A stretch of 64,000 nucleotides of DNA, taken from NCBI GenBank assembly GCA_029237695.1, contig CM055272.1, forward strand, positions 18,092,042-18,156,041. The letters run 5' to 3'. This document shows, in pieces, positions 21,523-32,521 of this stretch. The first letter of the stretch is position 1. Every line of letters starts with the position of its first letter. The notes beneath the pieces are model-generated. The model made no database searches. It had not been told where the DNA came from and saw nothing but the letters and a program-made list of their open reading frames with translations. The DNA comes from Conchocele bisecta (Eukaryota > Mollusca > Bivalvia > Lucinida > Thyasiridae). The position numbers and the translations under genes are program-made.

Positions 21523-22182
21523 GGCGTATGCAGAAGATACCGCAAAACACATTTTCGTCTAGAATTTTGCGCCCGTTACTAGAAATAGACAAGTGGTATG
21601 CAAAATTAGTCCGATTTTAAAAGATACTCCGGATGTTTTGAGGCCACCGACACAGTTTGCTTGTAAATGCTGATCTGTTTGTACCCAATTCCACTTGAGA
21701 AACATGTTGGGGTGTCAGTGCACATCAACAAATAAATAGAGGGAATAGATATTTGTTTCTGTTAAACCTTTGATGGAAACACGCTTATCGCTACTGATAT
21801 CAAGAGCGGCAAGTCACATTTGAATTAAGTACAATAGTGCCACTTAACACGTCCAAAAATGGTGAATGAATGTTTGTGTTGCCAAAAAAATGCCATATCT
21901 AAAGAATGGACGAAAACAAAGATGTCTCGATACATTACAACCTGGAAGATCGATATATACATGTAGTTTATTCACATCTCATCAACTGTACAACATAAAA
22001 TACATACAATAATAAAATGCAGGTACATGTACAATTGCCATTCAATAAGAATTACAAGAGACGATTATCAATACTCTGTAAATGACCAGTAAAGTTACCC
22101 AGTTCATAAAACACTAAGAAATGAGCTCACTGTGTTACACAAGCAAATTTGTGTCACACAGCACAAAGTTGCATGAAGTACA
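21523..22182. other. No feature recognised
   Basis: AT-rich, no repeated family or frame of note. Confidence 0.4.
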
Positions 22183-22487
22183 GTAGCCGATTTCATCAAA
22201 ATTGCAAAGTTTACTTTTCTAGCAAAGTATACTTTGAGGGAGTAATCATTCATTGTTCCTGAAATGCATTATTTCATATATAACTAACGACTGCATATAT
22301 TTTATGATTAAAACTATGCAGAATTATTATACTGAATGTATTACATTATCACAGCCAAAATGGCTGTGATAATGTAATAAATTCAGTATAATAAAAATTA
22401 TTAAATTTATCATAAAATTAAAAAGTTCTCCCTCAAAGTATATTTTGCTAGGAAAGTATACTTTGGCATGTTGGTGAAATAGGCTAC
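22183..22487. mobile_element. GTAGCCTATTTCACC-type palindromic MITE, full length
   Basis: Starts GTAGCCGATTTCATC and ends GTTGGTGAAATAGGCTAC, about 305 bp. Serves as the empty-site reference for 49628-53045 because it reads ATAATAAAAATTATTAAAT straight through. Confidence 0.85.
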
Positions 22488-22844
22488 TGATGTGGGAGTC
22501 CAGGTTTAATACGTGCACGCTAAGCAATTACAGCTAGATGAGTGTTTGTCATACAATGTGTCGAGTGTCCATCAGTGTAGATAAGTATTACGTGAAGAGG
22601 CAACTGTAGATGACAAAGGGGAAATGAAGACATTGACAGACAGCCATTCCAATGAACTTAATGTCGTGGAATCACAGAAATGGCCTTGTTGTATCAGTTT
22701 GCGATATCTTAGTACTGACAAGTCATCTGCCAGTTGCACTTCTATTAGCATATGACGAATATATGCAATCGATGCGGCAGAAAAAGTAAAACTTGGTGAA
22801 CTACTGTCTGTTCCAAATTTTGCTGCCGACGAACTTTTGGCTAT

Positions 22845-23243
22845 CAATAACAAAAAAGTCACCCTCCAAAAATAATTATTGGATGAAATTTCATCAAATA
22901 TTGATTTTATTGCGAAAAAACGATTTTCCTATGGGAATATAAAAAATAGATATTTATTTTTTAAATATTTTTTTTATTTGCGGACCGATTTTCAAAATCG
23001 AACTTTTGTTTTCTTAGTTACATCATCTTCAAGCTATCTCACCAGGCTTAGGAGTCAAATTCCCAAAAAAATAGTTTTTTGATCCTTCAGGATCAAAAAA
23101 AAGAAAAGTTTTGGAAATTGACTCCCCATGTTAAATTCCCATAGGAAAATCGTTTGTTCGCAATAAAATCAATATTTGATGAAATTTCATCAATCAAATT
23201 TTTTCGGGTAGGGTGACTTTTTTGTTATTGATGAAAAAGTACT
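22845..23243. repeat. GTCACCC hairpin inside the left end
   Basis: ATCAATAACAAAAAAGTCAC and GTGACTTTTTTGTTATTGAT are inverted, and TTCCTATGGGAAT / ATTCCCATAGGAAA lie inside. The same hairpin fills 5461-5845. The outer terminal repeat jumps to it at a shared ATCAA, as expected from a small-homology deletion. Confidence 0.7.
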
Positions 23244-23370
23244 TATAGTCCAGTCAGCCTGTATGATCACCTCAACATAATTGCAACAGAATATATTTCT
23301 TTACACATGTGCTGAATATAGCATTATAAAGAACATATCAAAAGTCTAGAAAAATCTAAATAATGGAAAT

Positions 23371-25299
23371 TCCATAAAAATAACTTTTAAAATTGGTCTA
23401 TTCGACAATAAGACGAATGGCCGTTGCAGCCCACCATAGGCAAACATTTCAAATATACCGTGTGATGACGTATCATGGATTTCTAAAGACGAGTGTTTAT
23501 TTTACATTATTTATCATGTTTGCGGATAATATCACGTTTATATAACACTGATGTTGCTTTCATACAAGTGTAATTCCCGTGTTTTACAAGTTTATTGGCG
23601 TTGTCATGGATTTTCGCGGTTGTCAACAATCATCAATAAACATAAACAATGTACAATATTTAGTATAGATCCAATTTACCTACTCTGTCATATACAATAA
23701 TACGTGCTGATAACATTATAAAAGACACGTGATTTAAAATAACAAATAATGCTAAAAAAAAACTTGCACATTCCATTTTTTTCTCAACGTATGGTGGTCA
23801 ATTTTGGACATAAGCCAGTTGTTTTTAATATATATTATATATTCATTGCTTATCAATATTTTACATATTCACTTATGTTTGGAAGTATTTTATCCCCCAC
23901 CCCTCCGCCTCTGCACCAATGCCCGGTATGGGGGCATTATAATTTCCAACTGTCTGTCCGTCCGCCTGTCTGTATGTCCGTCATATATAGTTTGACAGAC
24001 GAACCAATTCTACAGTTTGATTCCGATTAACTTCATTTTGTGTATACATAAACATCATCAAGCGCCATAAGTTTGTAATGTTAACATTTTTACATTAGCT
24101 CCAATATATCTGGAGCAATTTTTATCCCATCGCATAGTGAAAACTGGATATAGGGATGCAAAAGTCGTACGTCCGTTCGTCCGTCTGTCTGACTATCCAT
24201 CATGTTTTCCATTCTGCTATAACTGCTTTACCGTATGGCAGATTGGCTTGAAACTTCATGTACATGTTTCTAATCATTCATCATCACAGTCGTGCTCCCA
24301 TGTGCACAAGGTCACGGTACAAAAACGGTCAAATAATGTTTTGACACTTCGTGTGCATGTCTGTCATCATCCATAGTTTCATTTCTCACCCCAAAGTCAA
24401 GGTCAAATAACTTGGAAACTTCCACTTCAGGAGACTGGAGGCAAACCATCAGTATTTTTATGCCAATGATCGATGTGAACTTGAGTGACATGTCGTGTGT
24501 ATATACATAATTTTGAAATTTGTATGTGGTCATGCATTGAAATATGGTGTTAATCCGGTAATTACCTCTGATTAACCGCTGTACTGGAAGGCTCTCATCA
24601 TTATTATAAATGAAACGGCCAGCAGCTGTTTGCGTGATATCGTATTATGAAACGGCTGATTTCACACAATCATGAGCTTCCTCGGATGTATTGTTCAGCT
24701 GATGCAGGATCTGGTCTCTCGGAACTGCTGCCAAATGCTGAACGGAAAAGCAGTAGCACGAGCGGTCATGGGTCATTTGCTAGTAGACAACGCTTTGAAT
24801 TCAATCCTCGTCTCACGGAGCCAGGCCATATGACAGAAATGGTTTGATAATTGAACCCATCGTAAATGAAAGACCTGCTCGAAGTGAAAAGTGATTGGAC
24901 ATATCACGCTAGATACTTAGAGTGCTGAAGCCCATGGCGACATTACTGAAGTTAGCAAAATATACGACGTTCTTCTGTCCGTTAATCTTACTGTTCAGTC
25001 TTTTGTTAAAAGTGATCTTATTCACGTTTCTCTGAAGGAAAATAGTCATTAAAAGAATATCGAATAGCAGCACTTTGACTTCAGTATATGGAAATGATAT
25101 ACATATTTAAGAACATTTATAAAAGCAGAGCGATCAATACATGTGATAGGGAACTTAATTGTACACACTATCGCTTCTAATGCTTCCCTTCTTCGCTGCC
25201 ACAGGCCACAATTAAAATCTGAAATCAGCGTATGTGTTATTTGCAAATGATGCAAGACCGAGACTACCAACAACAAACTACATCACACTGTCAGATCAG
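23371..25299. other. Left interior of the 4.5 kb element
   Basis: Two stretches with TCCG/TCTG tracts (23945-23990 and 24165-24195) followed by TTGGCTTGAAACTTCATG and CAAGGTCAAATAACTTGG resemble tails of bivalve microsatellite-bearing repeats. The rest is unassigned and no confident N-terminal coding part is visible. Confidence 0.4.
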
Positions 25300-26675
25300 G
25301 ACAGCATGCTGTTTGTAGGAGCGCCAGGTAATGGGCAGGCTTATATGCGCTTACCTCGTCATTGAATCTGTCTTAATAAGAAGTGTAAATGCAACTTGAG
25401 ATATGACTAGAGGCAAAGGCATGACAAAATCACAGGAAGCAGAATGGTTAGTATTATTATTTTCATGCGCAGAAATAAAGAGTGGCATACAAGAGTTCTG
25501 TTAAAATCAGTATCACACAAGTGGCCAACACATTGAATGTGGTCAAGCAAACCAAAGCGAGAGACTACAAAGACATGCATTGAAACATTCTCATTATTTC
25601 TTCTTGAAAGAAATCCGTTCAACGAAGATCATTTGTTGCGAAATATAGAAACAAGCGTGTCATCTGATTCCTCAATAAATATCGACAGGGCAAAAGAAAC
25701 TGTGTCGAATGTACTAAACAAAATGTTTAGCAATACTGTAATGGATTATTCGTTCAAACGATCACACAAAGCAGTGACACGTAGCACAAACCCGTCAGTA
25801 AAAGTAGACAGTGAAGCAATTAATGTCTATCCACAGTTGCTTTTCCAACGACCTACAGTAGTTTTCAGTGGATCGGATGTGACATGTCACACGTATTTAA
25901 ATACGAACTGTTCAGTATCCCGTCATCATTCATCGGGTTTTCGAAGACAGACACAAAAACAACAGCGTTAGCAGATGCAATATGGGCCATGGGAAACTGT
26001 TGCAACATTGAGATGGAAAACGAGAACGTAAATCATGTGATTGATTGTGGATCTCTATTACACCGTATTCCATGGCAACAGGGTTCTAGATGTCCTGGCA
26101 TCTGACAGACATATGTAGATTACAGGGTGTGACACTGCATCACGGCTCTTCGGTATATGTAAGGGGCATGCACTGACGAAAGTAATGAATGACGAACATT
26201 TAAATGCAAGTGCAGAAATGTTCATTGATAGCAGCGCAAAGGATGGTGTAGTGCGAGCTGGTGAGAGTGTACTTAGTGGGATTTTACGGTGGGGTTATAT
26301 CCGGAGGACTAGATACACTTCGCTCCAGAAAATTTACTATCAAAGTCTCGGCAGTACAATGTGTGTACAGGTGCATGCACTGCCACCTACATCAGCAGCA
26401 GCGAAATACCATAGTATGAGGGAGTACCTAACTGGATTGATTCAGAGATGAACTGGCACCACAGGAATGGGGATGGTTTGTTGTAAAACAAGATACTTCC
26501 TAGAAATACATATTTTCCACATGCTTCCGAAAGTCTCCTGAAGACTACCAGGTGTAGCTGTAAACTGAAGAGCGATACAAAACGTTGTACATCCAGAAAA
26601 CATGGACTTGGATGTTCCACAGGATGTGGCAAATGCAGAGGTGTGGCATGCACTAACTTTACAAACCTCAGTTAG
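25300..26675 (+). pseudogene. Broken member of a multicopy invertebrate Cys-tail gene family
   Basis: Pieces in all three plus frames line up in order with a large family of uncharacterised proteins I know from mollusc and cnidarian genomes. From left: a WAGL motif (25331); TRGKGMTKSQEAEWL (25406-25450) leading to AEIKSGIQEF; KRETTKTCIETFSLFLLERN (from 25555); LLFQRP (25838); LADAIWAMGNC (25970); VIDCGSLLHRIPW (26038); then a jump to CDTASRLFG (26131); VQVHALPPTSAAAK (26365); and a Cys-rich tail with pattern CxCKx6RCxxRKHGLGC, CGKCRG (26550-26645) with a stop at 26673-26675. In the intact family I would expect about 200 more residues, including an acidic nuclease-like core, between the HRIPW and CDT motifs; these are gone. 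At least two in-frame stops and several frameshifts rule out function. It sits inside the inverted ends of 22801-27319. Function of the family is unknown to me; a transposon-borne role is inference. Confidence 0.8.
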
Positions 26676-27118
26676 TCCGACCTATTGAGTAGACTTATAA
26701 CCCAACTTACATATTAATACAAATGGACAATCAAACTGAGGTGAGTGAATTGATTTGAAGAGCTAATTATCTCTATTTCAAACTACTTGTAGCATAGTTT
26801 ACGCAGGAAATATGTGATATTACATATTGAGATAACGAGTCTCCACCTGAGATGTTAGGTTTGCAATTTGTTGTGAATGAGCGAGTTTTTCGTGCACATG
26901 CTATTTTGGCGGCCATTTTGAATTTCAATGTCAATGACAGAGCAATTCAATTCATATATAGTATCATTATCAGAGGTGTTTACCTTTAACTATGTATTTG
27001 AGCACTGTACATTGTGCCAAAACATATTTACAAATGTTAATATGACAAAAGTAGCGTGATATATTTGTATACGACGGCCATCTTGGATTTATGCAAATTA
27101 AGCTTGTTTCCCCTGCTT
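26676..27118. repeat. GGCGGCCATTTTGAATTT repeat remnants
   Basis: TTGGCGGCCATTTTGAATTT at 26908 and ACGGCCATCTTGGATTTATG at 27072 with CATATTTACAAATGTTAATA between them. The same words recur in 35815-36300. A degenerate tandem repeat with units near 160 bp. Confidence 0.5.
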
Positions 27119-27328
27119 CGATTTTTCTAGACTTTTAGTATGTTATCTTAAACACTTCACAGACACATATGCAAGTAAAATAGTTTCTGTTGCAATTTTG
27201 CTAAGGTTGGGCTACAAATTGATATAGGCTGACTGGTCTATTACTTTTAAATATTTTTTAGATTTAATGTGTTTAATGGCCAAAAGTTCGTCGGCAGCAA
27301 AACGTGGAATAGACAGTAGGTTGAGTAG

Positions 27329-27674
27329 ATACACCACTTCCTGTGCTAATCTTGCCAGTATTTGTCAATTGTTTGCTTTCATGAATGATTGGATAGTGTG
27401 CCTGAAGCCAAGCCGATTGATTGGCTGAGGCTGAGCTGTGTTACCACAGGGTGTCCGGTTTAGAGATGTTTTACTGTAAATCAGGCATATGACCATTTTA
27501 ATACATATTTCAGTGATATGCGATAAATAACGAACATTATAATCTGAGATATAGAAACCCATCAAAAATAAGATCACAGATGTTGTGTTGGTGTCCGGTT
27601 TAGAGAGGTTTCCCTGTATTTTGAAATAAAAAATAATCACAAATATTGGCAAGATTATCACAGGCGGTGGTGTA
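27329..27674. mobile_element. TACACAACCGCC-type element with pogo-like fragment inside
   Basis: Starts TACACCACTTCCTGTGCTAA and ends CACAGGCGGTGGTGTA. From about 27436 to 27618 the centre is replaced by two GGTGTCCGGTTTAGAGA segments with about 130 bp between them. It begins 10 bp after the 4.5 kb element. Confidence 0.65.
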
Positions 27675-27742
27675 TAGTTAGATCGACTGGTACATCTTCA
27701 CATTTATATCGGTGGCAGATTGTTATATAGAGAATAGTAGGT

Positions 27743-27844
27743 CATCAGAAGTATATGTTGTGACCACTCATTTGAACCGTCTCGCCGAGACGGTTCAAAT
27801 GAGCGGTCACAACATATACTTTGGTTCAGAAATAAGGAAAATAG
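27743..27844. mobile_element. GTTGTGACCACTCATTTGAA hairpin element, copy 1
   Basis: Arms GTATATGTTGTGACCACTCA and complement around TCTCGCCGAGA. It is bracketed by a 16-bp direct repeat ATAGAGAATAGTAGGT (27727-27742 and 27845-27860). That word is also the start of the bipartite MITE that follows, so the duplication was made at its edge. Confidence 0.75.
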
Positions 27845-28078
27845 ATAGAGAATAGTAGGTTAGTGCCGTGAATGGAAAAAAATATCTGGCAAGGCTCAGG
27901 AAACGGGATGGGCGAGGCTCTGCCGAGCACATCCCGTTTCCGTGCCGCGCCAGATATGTTTTCCCATTCACGGCACTAACCTACTAATCTCAATATCCCG
28001 TCAACACCTATAAATGGCTGTAAAATGCAAAACTAGTATTGACTGGATATCAAAAATGTTTCACGGCACCGTGTTTCA
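27845..28078 (-). mobile_element. Bipartite two-module MITE, copy 4
   Basis: Module two with complete arms (GGAAACGGGATGGGCGAGG / CATCCCGTTTCCGTGCCG), then ATATCCCGTCAACACCTATA and module one in reverse, cut off after CGGCACCGTGTTTCA. Confidence 0.75.
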
Positions 28079-28309
28079 TAAAATATTCAAACCGTCGATT
28101 TCAGAAAAACTGGCATTCACAAAGCAGCTTTACTATAATTATACACTTGCTTTAAAAAAAGTAAGTGCCGTTAAGTGATTCGGAAAAAACTATCGTTGGC
28201 AAAGCTATTTATCTGTAATTATTATAGACATTTGCTTTAAAAATGCAGTGTCTTTAAGTGATTCACGAGACTAGCGACACGAGACACAGATCTGTGATAT
28301 ATGTGTGTA

Positions 28310-28503
28310 CTACACTATCACCTGCGCTAATCTTGCCAATGTTATTCAATATCTTTATTGCAAATACTCACGCAGCTTGATTGACTGAGCCTGAGCTGTG
28401 CTACAGCTCAGGCTCAGACGATCAAATTGCTTTTATTGCGAGTTTGCATTGACAATAGATGTGCAGAAATAATCTGGGTAAGATTAACGCAGGCGGCTGT
28501 GTA
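28310..28503. mobile_element. TACACAACCGCC-type element
   Basis: Starts TACACTATCACCTGCGCTAA and ends GCAGGCGGCTGTGTA. Central palindrome GAGCCTGAGCTGTGCTACAG. Confidence 0.75.
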
Positions 28504-28560
28504 TTCCACATAAGCATGTTTCTATTTTTAATTTCTGTCAGTGGGAGAAAACGGGCGATG

Positions 28561-28769
28561 TACACAACCGCTTGCGTTAAACCTGCCAAGATGTCAACGT
28601 TTCTCAACATATATTGGCAATCTACACTCGCAATCAAGCAGTTTGCTTGGCTGATCCTGAGCTGCAGCACAGCTCATGCTCAGTCAATGAATCTGCTTGA
28701 TTTCAGGCATAATATTTCAGGCATTCTGAAATAAAACAAGTGACAATATTAGCTGAGGCGGTGGTGTAA
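28561..28769. mobile_element. TACACAACCGCC-type element, uninterrupted
   Basis: TACACAACCGCTTGCG to GAGGCGGTGGTGTA, 209 bp. It supplies the empty-site sequence for the TGTGGCTGTGAC insertion at 599-808. Confidence 0.8.
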
Positions 28770-28878
28770 ATACGAAAGTTCCAGTGAGACCTCGGTGTGT
28801 CGGCGCGTGTTACGGTCCCATCAATCACGTGTCTACTCACGTGAGGCTGTCCCATTTCTCACTGCCGCCATAATTATA

Positions 28879-29233
28879 TAATTCCAGCACAAACATATTT
28901 ACACAATTCCCTAACATTTGATTGGTCTGTAGCAAGTCTCTGTCCAAAATGTATATCCCAGTAAACTCCCATGCCGAACTACTTTCCGTAACCGTCAGGC
29001 GCAGTTAAAATAATTCTTAAGAAAACGGAAAATAAACACATTTTCTTGATGAATTTATTTCAAATGCTGGAATTATAAGGAATGAATGGCCTTTTGTTGA
29101 ATTTATCGGGGATATAAACTTGGAAAAGTCGCGGGAATAATGGACGAGGCCTTCCGGCCTTCGTCCAGTATTCCCGCGACTTTTCCAAGTTTATACCCCG
29201 ATAAATTCCACAAAAAGGCCATTCATTCCTATA
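28879..29233 (+). mobile_element. AATTCCAGCACAAA element, copy 2
   Basis: Begins AATTCCAGCACAAACATATT and ends in the hairpin with loop GGCCTTCCGGCC and arm GGCCATTCATTCCTATA. Nearly identical to 59683-60041, suggesting recent activity. Confidence 0.85.
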
Positions 29234-29735
29234 GTAAATATTCTATTCCAGATAAGTAATGTATTTGTTGACAAACAAAAAACAATGAAAATTTGCATGG
29301 CAACAAGAAAAATTTAAAATAAATCAATATCTTGTTGTTTATTGAATGTTAATGCCCATCAATTTTTCATTAAGGGCATACAGCAACAACAACAATTTGC
29401 ATGACAAAATAAATCTAAAATAAATCAATGTAATTGTTGTTTCTTTTATTTTTCCTTAAATGTTAATGTCTAATATGAAATAGGCACTACCTATGACGGG
29501 CGACGTTAGTATATGAAACTAAATTTACCAATTGATAGCTTTACCATGATGTTAGTATGCTATAAACGGTACCGTAGTATATTGTAGTATTGCAGAACTA
29601 CTTCCCGCAACTACCACGGTGTTACAACTTCTCTATTATAATTAAATGGTGTCATTGTCGCACTTCTCTTATTTGAACCAGTGATACAATTTAGATATTT
29701 CCGTTTCATATATAGTACATTAATAGCCTAGGCAT
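29234..29735. repeat. Loose repeats of ACAACAATTTGCATGAC type
   Basis: About two units near 29280-29470 share AATTTGCATG, ATCTAAAATAAATCAA, TGTTTCTTTTATT and GAATGTTAATG. Related units are at 31385-31690 and 32025-32330. The rest is unassigned. Confidence 0.5.
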
Positions 29736-29930
29736 AGTGGAGCGCGTTGTCGAGCGGTCTGAGGTGTCGGTATGCTGATCTTACGATCGTGGCTTCGAGC
29801 CTCGCATGCGTTGTGTCCTTGAGCAAGATACTTTATCCACACTGCTTTAGCCCACCCATGTGTAAATGGGTACCGGCTAAATACCAGGAACATCAATTGT
29901 ATTTGATTGTATTTGATTGTATGTACATGT
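29736..29930 (+). mobile_element. tRNA-derived SINE
   Basis: The head has polymerase III style boxes: A-like AGTGGAGCGCGTTGTCG and B-like GGCTTCGAGCCTC (29792). The body has CCTTGAGCAAGATACTTTAT and CACCCATGTGTAAATGGGTA, a block found in many invertebrate SINEs. The 3' tail is a repeat of TGTATTTGAT. Single copy in this window. Confidence 0.75.
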
Positions 29931-30710
29931 ACTTATGAATAAAAATATGATCCACTAGTGATAAGCCTCAGTATTGAGGGTATACCAGTATACTAGCAAA
30001 AGCAAAGCATAATAGAAACTGTATTAGTACATTTACGATCATTTTAAGAAAAAATAACAAGGCTAAGAATCTTCAGTGATATTATTCCCAATTTTCGCAA
30101 TCTCAATAGTCATTGAGCACGACTGTCACTTCGAGAGTTATACACATTTTGCCCATTTTTGGTATGAATTGTGCTAAGTTTTACATTTACTTTTTTTGGA
30201 TTAACCCAGTGCTGTGTCAGATGTGTTTGTATCCTGGACTACAGCAACAGGTGCACTAGACGCACACTTGCAATGCATACTTTGTTCTGGTAGTCGTGTT
30301 CCCCAATTATCCCGGATCGCTTGACTATGTCTTGTATTTTTAAACTCACATCAGCGAAGTTAAGTGTAGCGTGGCGGCTATATAAATTCTCCAGGTGTGT
30401 CCTTCCAGTGATGCTATTATTTTCTCGATCCCTGGTGGTCTTTGAGCACATTTTGACCATTGTTCGTATTAGTTTTGTCCTTTTTACATACAGCTTGACT
30501 TAAGCTGTTGGTAATAGGTACTTGTGTCATGAACTGTGAATACAGCACAGGCCGTGACACAACCGAGCAGGCGCAATAAAACAGCAGTTACAATGCATAC
30601 TTGTTTCTGTTAGTCATGTCCACAGAGTATCATGGATCGCTTGACTTTGTCTTATAAACAAAATAACAACATGTGCGCTTTCTATCCAATGATACTGAAA
30701 GAGATATAGT
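29931..30710. other. No element recognised; small local duplication
   Basis: GGATCGCTTGACT with AATGCATACTT occurs near 30265-30330 and again near 30592-30650, a diverged duplicate of about 65 bp. No gene seen. Confidence 0.4.
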
Positions 30711-30714
30711 GTGC

Positions 30715-30995
30715 TTCTATCTAACGATGTTGAAAGATAGAGAGAGAAATATTATGGTTTCTATCTAATGATGTTGAGAGAAGGTGGGCGGGGGTGCGGG
30801 GGAGAGATATGTTATGGTTTCTAGGTAATGATAGAGAAAGAGACACACAGAGAGACATAGACAGACAGAGAGCGAGATAGAGAGAGACATACATACATAC
30901 ATACAGACATACAGATAGAGAGAGAGAATGACAGAAATATAGAGAGAGGGACAGATAGGGATAGAGACAGACAGGGAGAGTCAGACAGAGAGAAG
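30715..30995 (+). repeat. Purine-rich simple sequence (GAGA/GACA)
   Basis: AGAGAGAGAC, ACAGACAG and CATACATACATACATACAGA tracts. The Ser/Leu-rich minus frames here are by-products. Confidence 0.85.
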
Positions 30996-30999
30996 ATTT

Positions 31000-31687
31000 T
31001 TTTTCGCATAAAATATTCCAATGCGCATTTAAGGCATTTCTACTCCGATCATTTAAAACGCATATTTTCAAGCGTCTCTCGGGGGACTTTAGTCTTCCTA
31101 ACGACAACACAATTTTGAAATGCAGTAACTTCGTAAGCTATATTATGTATACTTTCCGATGTTATCTACATTTTGTTTTAGAAGCATTTGGCCCTTTGGG
31201 CCAAATTATTCGTCGCCCGTATTAGTAATATCACGTGTCGTAAAAACACCTCCTGCTTGGTTTATCGGTTTACGGTAAAACAAATTTTACACTTTCAATC
31301 ATATGTTCAACCTAGTTTCACTGAATGGTAAGTTTTCATATACGCGTAACATAAAGCGGGCGACAAAGAGTCGCCCGTATTATTGTATCATTATGGGCAT
31401 AAAACGACAACAACTGTTTGTATGACAAAAACATTCTAAATAAATCAAAGGTTGTTTCTTGTATTGTTTCTTGAATGTTAATGTTAATCAGGCCTGCATT
31501 ATGGACTTAAACAACAAGAACAATTTGCATGACCAATAAAATCTAAAAATAAACATAATAATCAAATTATCGGTTGCTTCGTTTATTGTTTCTTGAATTT
31601 GTTAATGTTCTTCAGTGTTTCAATATGGGAAACTGAAAGCAACAACAATTTGCATTTCAACACAATGAAGCTAGAATAAATAAAAGT
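31000..31687. repeat. Unassigned, then ACAACAATTTGCATG units
   Basis: An inverted pair CGGGCGAC / GTCGCCCG lies near 31357-31377. From about 31385 three loose units with AATTTGCAT and GTTTCTTGAATGTTAATG. No gene seen. Confidence 0.4.
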
Positions 31688-31992
31688 TTTTATTCCGTCA
31701 ACACAGTGCGTATGTGCCGTGAAAAACGGTGCCGTGAAACATTTTTGATATCCTGTCAATACGACCTAATCACTGCGTATGAATATGTGCGGTGGCTGAG
31801 GTTATTTTTTGCAGTTTAAAGCCATTGTAGGTGTTGCCGGGATAAATAGAATAGTAGGTTAGTGCCGTGAATGGGAAAACTATATGGCGCGGCCCGGAAA
31901 CGAGATGTGCTCGGCAGAGCCTCGCCCATCCCGTTTCCTAAGCCTTGCCAGATATGTTTTCCCATTCACGGCACTAACCTACTATTCTCTAT
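31688..31992 (+). mobile_element. Bipartite two-module MITE, copy 5 (most complete)
   Basis: Module one, 31688-31847: CCGTCAACACAGTGCGTATG to GTAGGTGTTGCCGGGATAAA. Module two, 31848-31992: AGAATAGTAGGTTAGTGCCG with arms meeting at GCTCGGCAGAGC and ending CACTAACCTACTATTCTCTA. Each module has its own inverted ends. In all five copies module one's GGGATAAAT end touches the AGAATAG end. Confidence 0.85.
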
Positions 31993-32520
31993 ATGTTGTT
32001 TCATTTTCGTTTACAATAAAAACAAGAATTATATTGTTCAGCAGCGGTTCATAATTGGCAAAACAAACCATTCGCAAGGCAACAAAACACAATCTAAAAT
32101 AAACCAAACACTCCGTTGTTTCATTTCATTTATAATAAACTAAAAAGAAATAACAGAGAATGTGATTGTCCAACAGTGTTTCATAATTACCACACTTTCT
32201 CCGCGGTAGTATATATATGTTGTGACACCGTATGTAAATCGTCATGGAAACAGAAACAATGTAAAATAAATCAAACTATAAGTTGCTTCCTTTTCGTTTA
32301 TTTTAAACGAAAAGGAAGCAACAGATAATTTTATTATCCAGTAGTGTTTCATAGTGTACCATTTGTCCGTGAAAGTATGCGTTATGACGCCACATTTAAA
32401 TCCGCTCACTGGATTCATCGGTAGATCCGTTCAATTCGCGAATATATTTGGACCGACCTTTGCAAAAAAAAACATGACTCTTTGTTGTCAGAATTATAGA
32501 CCCGGATTAAGATGTAACTG
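31993..32520. repeat. ACAAAACA / AATAAACC units with TTTCATTTTCG
   Basis: About three loose units around 32010-32330 related to those at 31385-31690, including a hairpin TTCCTTTTCGTTTATTTTAA with complement at 32287-32320. The last 190 bp are unassigned. Confidence 0.45.
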
Positions 32521-32521
32521 T

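Larger units (their letters stand above)
22801..27319. mobile_element. 4.5 kb element with long inverted ends and a broken gene
   Basis: Left CTACTGTCTGTTCCAAATTT...GACGAACTTTTGGC and right GCCAAAAGTTCGTCGGCAGC...ATAGACAGTAG match at about 38 of 42 positions. A second, inner inverted pair (23249-23358 and 27119-27233) shares TAGTCCAGTCAGCC, GCAACAGAA and AAAGTCTAGAAAAATC with their complements. So the ends extend more than 150 bp inward, interrupted on the left by a 0.4 kb hairpin. The interior holds a broken Cys-tail gene (25300-26675) and nothing else recognisably coding. Target duplications are not clear. The short element at 5375-5917 has the same outer ends. I infer a DNA transposon, possibly the coding parent of that short family; an alternative is a chance bracketing of a gene relic by two end fragments, which the inner inverted pair makes less likely. 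Confidence 0.6.

Noticed and set aside
23945..24195. Separate Helentron-like insertion inside the 4.5 kb element
   Set aside because: TCCG/TCTG tracts and family-like words are present but I could not find termini or a junction, so I left it as part of the interior.
29736..29820. Functional tRNA gene
   Set aside because: Only the two promoter-like boxes fit; the sequence continues into a SINE body and does not fold into a full cloverleaf.
30721..31110. Ser/Leu-rich minus-strand frame
   Set aside because: Product of a GAGA/GACA simple-sequence tract.
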